In this document: one piece after another, positions 23,531 to 32,035 of the stretch
How the letters are laid out: each line of letters starts with the position of its first letter
Position numbering within the stretch: position 1 is the stretch's first letter
Assembly (NCBI GenBank): GCA_023429995.1
Contig: JAEZCE010000087.1
Coordinates: 14,840 to 78,839 of the forward strand
Source of the DNA: Bacillota bacterium
GTDB lineage: Bacteria; Bacillota; UBA4882; UBA8346
Direction of reading: 5' to 3'
Length of the DNA stretch: 64,000 nucleotides
The notes under the pieces: generated by a model
Seen by the model: the letters and a program-made list of their open reading frames with translations, nothing else
Database searches by the model: none
What the model was told of the DNA's origin: nothing
Program-made: the position numbers and the translations under genes

Positions 23531-25681
23531 CTACTTCCCCCCAATCGTCACATCCGGAATAATCGCCAGGATAGTCACAGGCAACGGATCAACCTGCCGG
23601 TAACATACCCGGCCCCCTTTAACATAGCCACTGGTAGGCGTAAAGGTAAAATTCCACGATTGTAATGGTATCGGTGTTCCGGTAGGTTGCCCGCTATATT
23701 GAGGAACTTCAACCAAATGATTGAAATCCGTTCCCACATATCCACCCCGTGTATCCTCAAAGATGAAGGTGACACTAGATATTTTTATATATTGCGATTG
23801 AATGGTACCGTTATTTGTTTGGAAATCTACATTCAAAGACTCAAACTCAGAAATATATGGCAATCCAATGCAAACCTTGGAAGATTCTCTTGGCAAGGTT
23901 ATTTTCCCGTTTGTAACTGTTAAGTTCTCAAATACATACCCATCAGCCAGGGCCTTCACGGTCTTTCCTTCCAGATGATCGAGCCCGGAAATTTCCTCTG
24001 CCGGCGCCCCCTCATATTTCAACCACGAATCAAGGAACGTGCAATCTGCCGGGTCGGATGATGTCAAACGGTTGGGCAATCTCTCAACACACCTGTTCCC
24101 GTCCCGATTGATAAGGAACCACACTTCATCGTAACCATCACCCGGGATTATACATAGCGATTCATATTTGCCATCCGTACTAATGGGCGTGCACGCTAAA
24201 ATTTGTTGTTCTTTTAAATAAGTCATTGCAACCGCCGAACCATCGTTTAGGAGGATCCAAATAATATGATCGGGTTCTTGCTGATAGGCCATTTCCACGA
24301 CGGTTTTACCCTTAAAAAGATGACTGGCAAATATTGAAACATCATCACCGGTATACCCATCAGATTCATAAGTATACCCCATGTCCTGGATAATCGTCCC
24401 CATCGGCTGCACATATATTACCCGGTTTTTTATAACAACCGGATCGGCCGTAGAACATCCCGAATGGCCATCACAATTTTGTTTTAAAGCAGTCGGTTTA
24501 ATTGCTCCATCCGATGAACCCGGTCCAATATGCCATTCCGAATCCGAAGTCAACGCCAAAATATCTCCCAGGTCCACCATATTTCTGATGGCGTTCACCT
24601 TTCTGGAAGTCAAATATTGGGTGATCCCATCGGTATCTTCTAACGGTTCATGCCGAATAAAGCTATTATAATTTCCGGTCTCGCTTGTCCAATATCCATT
24701 CGGGCTGGATTTCGATGAACCGAACATCAATCTATCCTGGCAAAACATAACCGTTTCGGGCCATCCCCGGCAATCCGACCAAGCGCCCTCGGCCCAATTC
24801 GTTGTTGGCGATGTTATCGTGATCGGTCCGTATTGCGACCAATAACTTGTGTCTGTGGGAACAATAATAGGGTTGTCTGTAGATCCGTCTCCTGAATAAT
24901 GATGTACCAAACATCGATAAACATAGCTCTTGTATTGGACATACGTGTTAGCTTTATAAGATTGCCCGGATTTCCATGCCGGGGCTGTTGTTACCGAATT
25001 TGTCAGGGTGCTCATTACTTTCGCTGTAACCACCGTAGGAGATGTATACGCCGTTACTTTTACACATCCATAAAAACCATCATCGTTTGCATCCCCAATA
25101 CGCCACCATGTCCCCACGTGGGAAGGTACGAATAAATCCGCCGAGGCCGTTAAGGTAATCGTTCCTGCTGCTGCGCTTGGTGTAATCGTCGTTGCTGAAA
25201 TGTTTGTCCGCATATATGGTCCATTGGTATTATCGAATAACTCCAAAACCCAATTTGTATGGCCGTATCTTGATAAAGTTCTTGGAGCATACTTCCCATG
25301 GACCAAATAAAGCACGTCCGCCGATTGAGTGTATTTTATTAAAGGCAAGTCAGCTTCCAAATAAGGAGTCGATATTTCGTAAGGCACGCCATTTAAAAGA
25401 ATCGGAGCGCCATTCATGAAAAATCTGCAATACTGATCGCCAAATTCAATGGAATACGCTTGCTCCGTCGAAAACTCAAAACCAATCAATCGGGATTTTT
25501 TAGAGCTGTCTTTAGTCGATGCAATATATTCTGTTCCCGGCCTATTGGAAGTCCCACCGTGGGGATGCACAATAAAGTTCTTCAGGCTTTTGCACGCCGT
25601 GAAATATCGTTGCAAATCGGTTCTATACCCAAGAGATGATGAAATTTCACCACCTGAAAAAGAAGGCTGTATCGTATTCAT
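23531..25681 (-). CDS. Tail tubular protein B-like (tail nozzle/stabilisation)
   Basis: A 716-residue, beta-rich protein. The opening is diagnostic of this podovirus family: PSFSGGEISSSLGYRTDLQR, then LKNFIVHPHGGTSNRPGTEY and FEFSTEQAYSIEFGDQYCRF. It would form the hexameric nozzle below the adaptor, as T7 gp12 and BPP-1-type stabilisation proteins do. It is preceded by the gp11-like adaptor with a 16-base gap, the standard order. Confidence 0.88.
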   Translation of the reverse strand: MNTIQPSFSGGEISSSLGYRTDLQRYFTACKSLKNFIVHPHGGTSNRPGTEYIASTKDSSKKSRLIGFEFSTEQAYSIEFGDQYCRFFMNGAPILLNGVPYEISTPYLEADLPLIKYTQSADVLYLVHGKYAPRTLSRYGHTNWVLELFDNTNGPYMRTNISATTITPSAAAGTITLTASADLFVPSHVGTWWRIGDANDDGFYGCVKVTAYTSPTVVTAKVMSTLTNSVTTAPAWKSGQSYKANTYVQYKSYVYRCLVHHYSGDGSTDNPIIVPTDTSYWSQYGPITITSPTTNWAEGAWSDCRGWPETVMFCQDRLMFGSSKSSPNGYWTSETGNYNSFIRHEPLEDTDGITQYLTSRKVNAIRNMVDLGDILALTSDSEWHIGPGSSDGAIKPTALKQNCDGHSGCSTADPVVIKNRVIYVQPMGTIIQDMGYTYESDGYTGDDVSIFASHLFKGKTVVEMAYQQEPDHIIWILLNDGSAVAMTYLKEQQILACTPISTDGKYESLCIIPGDGYDEVWFLINRDGNRCVERLPNRLTSSDPADCTFLDSWLKYEGAPAEEISGLDHLEGKTVKALADGYVFENLTVTNGKITLPRESSKVCIGLPYISEFESLNVDFQTNNGTIQSQYIKISSVTFIFEDTRGGYVGTDFNHLVEVPQYSGQPTGTPIPLQSWNFTFTPTSGYVKGGRVCYRQVDPLPVTILAIIPDVTIGGK

Positions 25682-25697
25682 CCTGTGTCTTCCCTCC

Positions 25698-26288
25698 TTA
25701 TCTGGCGTTCAAAAGTCTTGATGTTTGTTTCTGAGTTTGATAAACTTCCGAAGCGTTATTGACTGACGCTTTATCAATCACCCTGAGATAGGTGTTCATT
25801 AAGTCAGTTGAAAGAGCGGCATTTCCCGTGAGTGGCTTTGCTAAATTCGCACCCAGTTTCCATGAAAATGCATCAACGAATGAAGCGTCGAATACCGTAG
25901 TATCCGTAATATTTGCAGCGTATTCGAGGTAGGCTGATTCGAGATTGCAGAGAATTAACTTCTTGCTTGAAATATTGGAAGCCATCACCCTGTACGGCTG
26001 TTTTTCATCTGAATCATAGGTCTCTCTGTTTAAAATCCTCCAGACTCGCAAACAGTTGGTAGGATACGCATATACATACTCCCAACCGAAAAAAGATTCT
26101 CCGCTGATCGGCGCCAAAGGTTCCATTCTCGTTGAAAAACTCCATGGATAGTCGCGCAGGATACTCTCTTTCGTGGGGCCAAATTCAATGTTACAATTTT
26201 CAGCAATACCCGCTTCATCAATGGATGTAATCGATTTTTGTCCTAACCGTGATAAAGCCAGATTGCATATATCAACTACAGAGGCCAT
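25698..26288 (-). CDS. Tail tubular protein A-like head-tail adaptor
   Basis: A 196-residue protein starting at the ATG at 26288; GGAGGG lies 7 bases upstream and inside the longer reading. The opening VVDICNLALSRLGQKSITSI and DYPWSFSTRMEPLAPI are hallmarks of T7 gp11-type adaptors, which join the portal ring to the tail nozzle. It is directly followed by the nozzle gene. Confidence 0.85.
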   Translation of the reverse strand: MASVVDICNLALSRLGQKSITSIDEAGIAENCNIEFGPTKESILRDYPWSFSTRMEPLAPISGESFFGWEYVYAYPTNCLRVWRILNRETYDSDEKQPYRVMASNISSKKLILCNLESAYLEYAANITDTTVFDASFVDAFSWKLGANLAKPLTGNAALSTDLMNTYLRVIDKASVNNASEVYQTQKQTSRLLNAR

Positions 26289-26319
26289 AGTGAATCCCTC
26301 CATGATATTTGGTCCTTTA

Positions 26320-26349
26320 AAAAGAAAAGGGCGGTTATGCGCCGCCCTT
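26320..26349 (-). terminator. Intra-operon terminator after the HeH protein gene
   Basis: On the minus strand AAGGGCGG/CCGCCCTT is a perfect 8-bp stem followed by TTCTTTTT. It overlaps the stop region of the gene at 26335. Confidence 0.75.
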
Positions 26350-26805
26350 AGTCAATAATTCAATTAATACCGCTTTATTAGCGTTTCCCGGGTATGCAAT
26401 TCCTTTTTCATCCAACATGGCCCGGAGTTCATTGTTGGTTTTTTCTGAAAGCTCCGGTGGAAGGTCCGGTTTGATCTCATCCGGTATAACACTCTTTAAA
26501 ATATGGATCAGTTGTTCTGTACCTGCGTTGGAAGGATATTCGATCTTTTTCTCATCCAGTAAAGCCCGTAATTCCACGTTGGTTTTTTCTTCCCATTCCT
26601 GCTTAAGAGTTTCTTGTTTTTGATCGTTTTTAATCACAGGGCCTAATGGAATGTGTTTTATAATCTCAGTTCCATCCAAGTAGGTAAAATGCTTCATTTC
26701 AGGCAATTTCAATTCTTCCTGGGTTACATTGGGGACGGTTTCACCAATTTTGTCCCAATATCTACCACGAAAACCGTATGATTTGTTTTTTACTTTAATA
26801 TCCAT
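26335..26805 (-). CDS. Phage protein with two HeH/LEM-type domains
   Basis: A 156-residue protein. After a beta-like N-terminus (about 1-65), two copies of a 35-residue helix-extended loop-helix unit occur: KTNVELRALLDEKKIEYPSN with AGTEQLIHILK, and KTNNELRAMLDEKGIAYPGN with ANKAVLIELL. HeH/SAP-like units bind nucleic acids or act as small adaptors. It sits between the cement protein and the tail adaptor, so it may be a virion component that touches DNA near the portal. That role is inferred. Confidence 0.72.
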   Translation of the reverse strand: MDIKVKNKSYGFRGRYWDKIGETVPNVTQEELKLPEMKHFTYLDGTEIIKHIPLGPVIKNDQKQETLKQEWEEKTNVELRALLDEKKIEYPSNAGTEQLIHILKSVIPDEIKPDLPPELSEKTNNELRAMLDEKGIAYPGNANKAVLIELLTKGGA

Positions 26806-26817
26806 GCTAAGCGCCTC

Positions 26818-27216
26818 CTAAGATAGCATTACGCCGGTATCAAGATACGCATCCACTTTTCCGGCAGTAAAGGCTTCAGTTGCATTGTCGTAATAGACCC
26901 GGATGTACCTTTCCAATCCTTCCGGCAACCGCAATTTCACCAGGTTCTTTCCGACAGTCAAAGCAGATACCGCAAAAATCTGGCTGGTAAATAAATTCGT
27001 AGGGCTGGAAAAGCTTGGGTTATCATCGGTTTGCAATTGAACGGCTAATGTTCCGGTACTATTGGTCGATGCAAAAGCGGTTTCGACATTTACCACCAGC
27101 CACAATTCATTAATTGCCCTTCCTGGCGCTAACGTATCAACGTAAGCTTTGTTTGAGCACGCAGCATCCGTTGTTATTGCTTGAGCGTCAGATAAAATTA
27201 ATTCAGCATCTAACAC
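26818..27216 (-). CDS. Bbp16-like capsid cement/decoration protein
   Basis: A 132-residue beta-rich protein when started at GTG 27216, behind AAAGGA. The start LDAELILSDAQAITTDAACS and TLAVQLQTDDNPSFSSPT match the Bbp16 family of the BPP-1 phage group, whose jellyroll trimers bind the outside of the capsid. It lies immediately downstream of the capsid gene, as in BPP-1. Confidence 0.8.
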   Translation of the reverse strand: MLDAELILSDAQAITTDAACSNKAYVDTLAPGRAINELWLVVNVETAFASTNSTGTLAVQLQTDDNPSFSSPTNLFTSQIFAVSALTVGKNLVKLRLPEGLERYIRVYYDNATEAFTAGKVDAYLDTGVMLS

Positions 27217-27247
27217 TTTTATCAATCCTTTCAATTTAGAAATTTTA

Positions 27248-27267
27248 GGCGGTCTATCTAGACCGCC
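27248..27267. terminator. Perfect hairpin after the major capsid gene
   Basis: GGCGGTCT/AGACCGCC is a perfect inverted repeat with a 4-base loop, 6 bases past the capsid stop. The following T content is modest, so it may stabilise or attenuate rather than fully terminate. Confidence 0.6.
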
Positions 27268-27272
27268 ATTTG

Positions 27273-28292
27273 TTACGCTACAACAGATTCAGCATCCGAC
27301 AATTGATCAACACGACCAACCGGGATTCCCATAAAGGAAAGCCGTTTACGAACTATGCTACCAGCCGTAGTGAAATCCTCCATAGCCAACCACAAATTTC
27401 CTTTACTAAGTAATTTCATCTTCAAGGCGGTAATAACATGCTGACGTGCATAAAAACAAAGTTTCACGCCTGCCTTATCTTGCTGAGGTATACGGTCCAT
27501 TGCCTGAATCATAAGCTTAAGCAAATTGCAGCTTGTATCCGTGGCATCACCGGCAGTTGCCAAATCGCTCTTATCAATATTAGCGATTCGAACCGCAAAG
27601 CGCCAATCCTCAACACAAATCCCGTTATACCAAGTATGGTAAGAACGAACAACTTCACGTTTTTTACCGTTTACTTCCTTGGTCACCCGACCGAGGTCTT
27701 CCATTTTGTACATGGGTTGAGTGCCTTCGGGATATAAACAATGTACCGTTTCAGGGCCCCAACCGATTAACCATACACTGGTATTATCAGCTCCGGTTCC
27801 ACCACCGCTTAAAATGTTGTAACCTAAATTAGTTTCGACCGAGGAAATTTTATTATATCTCGGAGCAAACCCGTGAATTTTTTCCGGCGTTTTGTTTGCG
27901 TCAGTGTAAAACATAGCGCCTGCCATTGTTTTGCTGAGACCGGATATAAAGGCTTTCTCTTTATTGAACCTCCAACTGGCATCCAACTTATTTTGTTTCC
28001 ACATTTCATAATCGACTTCAGAATAAGTGCCGAGCATACCGCAGGTATCTGCCAAAGCTTTAGCCCCGAATTTTTCATCTTCGAAGCCATCATTGAACTT
28101 GAACCATTGTCCCGAAGGCTCATCGGTCATTTGATGAAACACGTGTTGGGTACCATTATTGCATTGTACATGCGGAGCATCCCACAAAATTTCATTGGAT
28201 TCATTAAGAACCTCGACAATCTTGGTGTCAATGCTGCCGTCCGGGTTTTTTAACCTTGTTATATCCAGCAAGGTTAATACTTCATTTGCCAT
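27273..28292 (-). CDS. Major capsid protein (BPP-1 Bbp17-like)
   Basis: A 339-residue protein behind a GAGGAA site. It starts MANEVLTLLDITRLKNPDGS and contains EILWDAPHVQCNNGTQHVFH and KFNDGFEDEKFGAKALADTC, patterns seen in the capsid proteins of BPP-1-type and related podoviruses with the HK97 fold. It lies between the scaffold and cement protein genes. It is of normal length and shows no sign of damage. Confidence 0.85.
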   Translation of the reverse strand: MANEVLTLLDITRLKNPDGSIDTKIVEVLNESNEILWDAPHVQCNNGTQHVFHQMTDEPSGQWFKFNDGFEDEKFGAKALADTCGMLGTYSEVDYEMWKQNKLDASWRFNKEKAFISGLSKTMAGAMFYTDANKTPEKIHGFAPRYNKISSVETNLGYNILSGGGTGADNTSVWLIGWGPETVHCLYPEGTQPMYKMEDLGRVTKEVNGKKREVVRSYHTWYNGICVEDWRFAVRIANIDKSDLATAGDATDTSCNLLKLMIQAMDRIPQQDKAGVKLCFYARQHVITALKMKLLSKGNLWLAMEDFTTAGSIVRKRLSFMGIPVGRVDQLSDAESVVA

Positions 28293-28318
28293 TGTAAGTT
28301 CCTCATTTCTTTAACAAA

Positions 28319-29098
28319 TTATTTTTTACCATAGGATTTTGCATAATGCTCTTCCAGAAGTTCTTTGTCCGATTTTGTATGCGTCTTTGCACCTTCTTCC
28401 AACTTATCCTCTGCCAGCCTCTTCCCGGCCGTAATAAATAGCTCTGTAAACAGGGGGTGACTCCCAACAGCTTGTCCGATGGGATCGTTCTCTAAAAATT
28501 CTCTTACCTGTTTCCCTAATTCAGGACCCCCTATTTGGTCGATGAATTTTGCCGCATACACTTTTTCAGTGTCCCAAGCTGCTCCGTATTTCTTTAAGGT
28601 TTGATCCTTTAAATCAGCTTTGAAATTTTCGAATGCCTCAACATTGGCTGTCTGAATGTCATTCAAATACTCCCCTTCGGCATTGATTAGCTTTTGAGCT
28701 TGTTCGTTCGTCAAGTTAAGCTCTTTAAACAAGCCCGTTACCTTTGCGGTGTTGGCCTCGTTAAAAGTTAGTCCTTCAGGAACGGTAAACTCATATCTTT
28801 CCGGCGCGCCTTCGGGTTTCTCCGGTTCCTTTTTCTCAGGATCTTTTTTCTCAGGCTCCTTTTTCTCAGGTTCCTTGGGCGGCGGATCTCCCGGTTTGGG
28901 TTCCGGATCTGCTTGTTTGGGCGGATCGGCTGGAGCTGGTTCCGGTTTCGGCGGATCTGCCGGTGCCGGATTTGGTCCCGGATTCGGATCGGCTGCGGGC
29001 GGATCTCCCCCCAATAAAGATTCAGCATGATACTGTAAATCGATGTGTGATATGGCCTTTTCGGTGTCAACCTGTGGGCCAGTCCCAGAATTAATCAT
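28319..29098 (-). CDS. Scaffolding protein with Pro/Glu/Lys repeat linker
   Basis: A 259-residue protein when started at ATG 29098, 10 bases after AAGGAGG; a longer frame reaches 29164 without support. Residues about 20-100 are a low-complexity linker with repeats of PADPPKPEPAP and EPEKKEPEKKDPEKK. The rest is helical (LFKELNLTNEQAQKLINAEG and LKKYGAAWDTEKVYAAKFID), which is typical of podovirus scaffold proteins. It lies directly before the capsid gene. Confidence 0.75.
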   Translation of the reverse strand: MINSGTGPQVDTEKAISHIDLQYHAESLLGGDPPAADPNPGPNPAPADPPKPEPAPADPPKQADPEPKPGDPPPKEPEKKEPEKKDPEKKEPEKPEGAPERYEFTVPEGLTFNEANTAKVTGLFKELNLTNEQAQKLINAEGEYLNDIQTANVEAFENFKADLKDQTLKKYGAAWDTEKVYAAKFIDQIGGPELGKQVREFLENDPIGQAVGSHPLFTELFITAGKRLAEDKLEEGAKTHTKSDKELLEEHYAKSYGKK

Positions 29099-29114
29099 TA
29101 AACATAATTCCTCC

Positions 29115-29609
29115 TTATTCAAGAATTTGCCAATCCTCGGCAAGAATATCATTAATCGAAGCAACCCACATACTGTGAGAACCGTTTACATTTTTAATTT
29201 GTAAATACGGATTGCATACAAAAGGATCTCCTTCTTTAAGTCCCCACGCTTCGGCGGTTTGCTTGTTGCAGGGAATTCCATTTGGATAACCCTTTTGGTA
29301 AACAACAAACATGCCTTTGCCATTCCAACCTGCTCGGGAAACTTTAAAACCTTTCTTTAATGCTTCAATCGCCAATCCAAAAGTTAAATTGTCAATCCGG
29401 CGATAAGCTTCTTCAAATACCGCCTTTGGCGACCAACTAATATACCCATCCTGGTAAACAACTTTGTAACCATCTTCAGTGTCAGCCGACAAGGTTGATT
29501 TATCCGGTCTTTCGGCTTTGGTAACAATCACCTTATCGCCGCTTTCTAAAACTGTGGTTCTCCATGCTGGCTCTGCATTAATGATTTTGGTTCCTAAATA
29601 CCTTTCCAT
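29115..29609 (-). CDS. tad2: Tad2-like (DUF2829) protein, putative Thoeris anti-defence
   Basis: A 164-residue protein starting at ATG 29609, which overlaps the upstream TGA. The first 70 residues are a separate phage domain (GYKVVYQDGYISWSPKAVFE). Residues about 75-164 are DUF2829: LTFGLAIEALKKGFKVSRAG, WNGKGMFVVYQKG, and closing W-VASINDILAEDW. Family members of the Tad2 type sequester the glycocyclic ADP-ribose signals of Thoeris defence. Unusually, the gene lies in the head gene cluster, so it would be expressed late unless virion-borne. Family assignment is strong; anti-defence activity of this member is inferred. Confidence 0.8.
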   Translation of the reverse strand: MERYLGTKIINAEPAWRTTVLESGDKVIVTKAERPDKSTLSADTEDGYKVVYQDGYISWSPKAVFEEAYRRIDNLTFGLAIEALKKGFKVSRAGWNGKGMFVVYQKGYPNGIPCNKQTAEAWGLKEGDPFVCNPYLQIKNVNGSHSMWVASINDILAEDWQILE

Positions 29610-29863
29610 CAATTATCCTCCTCTTGTTCTTTTAATGCTTTATCCTCTCGATACATTTGATCGAGGGCCTTAAACCCATTTATATCCATGATTTCTTTTT
29701 GCAGGCTCTTTCCGATAAACTGTTTTCCCCATTCGTAAACATCCCGGCTATTGCCCATGAATCCGGTTTCAAAGGTCATGGCCTTGTTAAGCCATTTCCA
29801 AATAAAACGACGACCTCTGGGATCGGAAATGACCCATCGGAGATCGTCTTGTTCTCGCTTCAA
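29609..29863 (-). CDS. Bbp19-like phage protein, start unclear
   Basis: 84 residues from a weak TTG at 29863. The core DPRGRRFIWKWLNKAMTFET and YEWGKQFIGKSLQKE matches the Bbp19 family found next to portal genes in BPP-1-like phages. The same frame stays open upstream through KKQAEKLKKKLKREQ to an ATA codon at 29923. A strong GGGAGGTGG lies just ahead of that ATA, which overlaps the portal stop. True translation may therefore begin at this non-standard codon, giving 104 residues. Role in head assembly unknown. Confidence 0.7.
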   Translation of the reverse strand: MKREQDDLRWVISDPRGRRFIWKWLNKAMTFETGFMGNSRDVYEWGKQFIGKSLQKEIMDINGFKALDQMYREDKALKEQEEDN

Positions 29864-29919
29864 CTTCTTTTTTAATTTTTCCGCTTGCTTTTTAACCTGC
29901 TCCGGATTTGCCGTTCGCT

Positions 29920-31584
29920 CTATTGCTGACCACCTCCCAACATAGCAGTTAAGGCATTGTTGCTCCCAAGTTCAGTATCAGATAACACTTTTGCGCTCTG
30001 CGCCATTTGTCCCATCGCTTCCATTTGAGCTGCCGCCTGCTGCTGCTGTGCTTTTTGTTTTCTAATTTTAGCAACATCTTCGTCGCTTCTTACCACTTTT
30101 GGAGGAGTACCATTCATTTCACTGATTTGATCTACAGCCTCATCAGCGTCGAACTTATCTAAAACATCGGGGTAGGCTTGAGCAATTGACATTACAAAAG
30201 TTGCAGTTTGCTGAATAGTTGTAATACTGGAAGCTTTCTGGGCCATAGCCAGTAATGATGTATATTCGATCTTTAAGTCCATCCCTTCAATTTCTTTTGG
30301 CGGCTCCGGCAATCTCCCCGTTCGATTCGCAATATTATAAGTTCGTTCCATTCCCGGATTTAAACCTTCTCCAAATATCCGTTCCAATACCGGGCCAAGA
30401 ATTTGCATCTTTTCTTGCTTCAATTCAATAATTTCAGTGGCAGTTTTTCTTGGATCGTCCTGCGTTGATTGCAGCATCAAAAAGATATCCGTATAAAACT
30501 TAGCTCTTATTCTACCCTCAATCGTTGATATTCGGTTTCCTATATCCTGTAAAGGCGAAGTTGCAATTTGATAAACCGGCATAATTTTTTGGTCCTCGGT
30601 TTGCCCATAGGTGGAAACGCCTCCCGGCAAGGCGTTAACCATATCAACGCTAGCAGATTTTTGAACAGGTGGATTAATAATTTTATCTAATGCAACTAAA
30701 TATTGTTCCTCTGCCGTTTGCAGCTCCCTTGAGTCACCTAATCCTCTGCGTCCAGGATTGTTTTTTCCGTAGGTATCATTGGCAACAATATCCCATCTGG
30801 GAGCAATAATCGGGAATTCTTGATATCCTCCAATTCGTAAATAGGTAGCTGATGCGCTTTCGGGCTCCCAATAAATTGACCGGTACGGCATATTTTTAAA
30901 GTCTCTCCGTCCTGGTATTCGATTGTCGTTCTCTTCGATCAAGTGACAAGCCGGGAACATTGCTGCAAAATTACTATCCCGATAAGCGTCTTTAACTGAC
31001 TGCGAAACATTATCCTCGCCAAATTTACGAACCATCTGTAAAGCATTCATTTGAATCAATCTTGCAAAGGAGTTAACTCTTCCATCCGGACCGGTCCCTA
31101 AATAATATTCCCCAGCAGTAAAACACCGGCATCGAATAGTAGTTTTATAGTCTTCTTCAATAATCGCCGCCGCTGTGCCGAACGTTCCAAGTTCCTCATA
31201 AAGAGAATACATTACATCGTAAAAATTAGATTTTGCATAGATATCAAACAAAATTTGCTGCACATCATCCAAATACATTCTAACCGCCTGATATTCCGAT
31301 AATTCGGGATCTGAAACTCCCAACCTAAACCACGGAAGCGCAGGCGAAGTTAAACCGCCTCGCATCCCTGCTGCCAGGGTTTGAACCGAATCTGTTGGCG
31401 TTGAATTAAGTAATACCTTATAATCTATCCCAACATTCGGATCGTTCGGTATCTGCCCACTAAAAAAACCCCTTTCGGGGTCTATGTACTTTGATAATTC
31501 TTTAAATGTTGGTTCCCACTTTTGATACTCTCGTTTCATGGAATCAAAAGTTCTTTCAAATGGTTTGCGGTCCATTCCCTGCAT
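29920..31584 (-). CDS. Portal protein (head-to-tail connector)
   Basis: A 554-residue protein starting at ATG 31584, behind AGGAAGGTGAT; the longer frame upstream runs through a tRNA-like element. MDRKPFERTFDSMKREYQKW and FKELSKYIDPERGFF open the protein as in T7/BPP-1-type connectors, and SIYWEPESASATYLR, NPGRRGLGDSRE and QKSASVDMVNALPGGVS lie further in. It forms the dodecameric DNA gate. The C-terminus is a Gln/Ala-rich coil (QQQQAAAQMEAMGQMAQ), the usual barrel region. Confidence 0.9.
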   Translation of the reverse strand: MQGMDRKPFERTFDSMKREYQKWEPTFKELSKYIDPERGFFSGQIPNDPNVGIDYKVLLNSTPTDSVQTLAAGMRGGLTSPALPWFRLGVSDPELSEYQAVRMYLDDVQQILFDIYAKSNFYDVMYSLYEELGTFGTAAAIIEEDYKTTIRCRCFTAGEYYLGTGPDGRVNSFARLIQMNALQMVRKFGEDNVSQSVKDAYRDSNFAAMFPACHLIEENDNRIPGRRDFKNMPYRSIYWEPESASATYLRIGGYQEFPIIAPRWDIVANDTYGKNNPGRRGLGDSRELQTAEEQYLVALDKIINPPVQKSASVDMVNALPGGVSTYGQTEDQKIMPVYQIATSPLQDIGNRISTIEGRIRAKFYTDIFLMLQSTQDDPRKTATEIIELKQEKMQILGPVLERIFGEGLNPGMERTYNIANRTGRLPEPPKEIEGMDLKIEYTSLLAMAQKASSITTIQQTATFVMSIAQAYPDVLDKFDADEAVDQISEMNGTPPKVVRSDEDVAKIRKQKAQQQQAAAQMEAMGQMAQSAKVLSDTELGSNNALTAMLGGGQQ

Positions 31585-31612
31585 GAGGATCACCTTCCTA
31601 AAATATATAAAA

Positions 31613-31742
31613 CTTCTCGTGTTGGATTCGAACCAACGATTTCCAATACGGTTTTGAGTATTCGGCCTCACCGCTGGAATTAGCCGATCAGCGACACCAT
31701 TCAATGTGCCATATCACTATTAGGCCTCTCTGGCAACGAGAA
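31613..31742 (-). tRNA. tRNA-like element, uncertain identity
   Basis: The 5' end TTCTCGT (31736-31742) pairs perfectly with ACGAGAA (31614-31620). A canonical T arm, GTTGG-TTCGAAT-CCAAC, lies at 31621-31637, and a G in the discriminator position follows. The 5' half reads TGCCAGAGAGGCCTAAT, like a serine-type D arm. Between them are several hairpins, including CCGAATAC/GTATTGG, so the total is 130 nt, too long for a normal class II tRNA. One loop (ATTGAAT) would give anticodon TGA (Ser), another (CTCAAAA) CAA (Leu). No CCA is encoded. It fills the gap upstream of the portal gene. Confidence 0.4.
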
Positions 31743-31745
31743 GTT

Positions 31746-32030
31746 TTACTGTCCTAATAAAGTCTTCTTAGCAATCTGCGCTTGACTTAAATCTCCGCTG
31801 GTTGATGTTTTGATGGTTGACATCATCCCTTGACGCGCCGCAAGTTCTTTTCGCTTTCTTTCTGCCGTTGCTGCCGCTTCTTGTTCAACTTTTTCCTGTG
31901 CTAGCTTCTGTTCGTTAATATAATCCTTTTGCTCTTTCTTGGCTTCATCCGCTGCTTTGGCTGCATCGTGTTGCTCCTTGGCTCCCCATAGCGCCGCTGC
32001 CGCTGTTACTGCCGCTGCTACATATCCCAT
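31746..32030 (-). CDS. Small phage protein with hydrophobic N-terminus and coiled coil
   Basis: A 94-residue protein starting at ATG 32030 behind GAGGTGAT, which overlaps the terminase stop. Alanine-rich N-terminus GYVAAAVTAAAALWGAKEQHD, then a long Lys/Glu/Ala coiled coil (KEQKDYINEQKLAQEKVEQE) and a polar tail. Small proteins of this type lie between terminase and portal in BPP-1-like phages. Function unknown. Confidence 0.6.
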   Translation of the reverse strand: MGYVAAAVTAAAALWGAKEQHDAAKAADEAKKEQKDYINEQKLAQEKVEQEAAATAERKRKELAARQGMMSTIKTSTSGDLSQAQIAKKTLLGQ

Positions 32031-32035
32031 TGTAA

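Noticed and set aside
28749..29030. Gly/Ser-rich rightward frame of 93 codons
   Set aside because: It is the antisense shadow of the Pro/Glu/Lys-rich linker of the scaffold gene.
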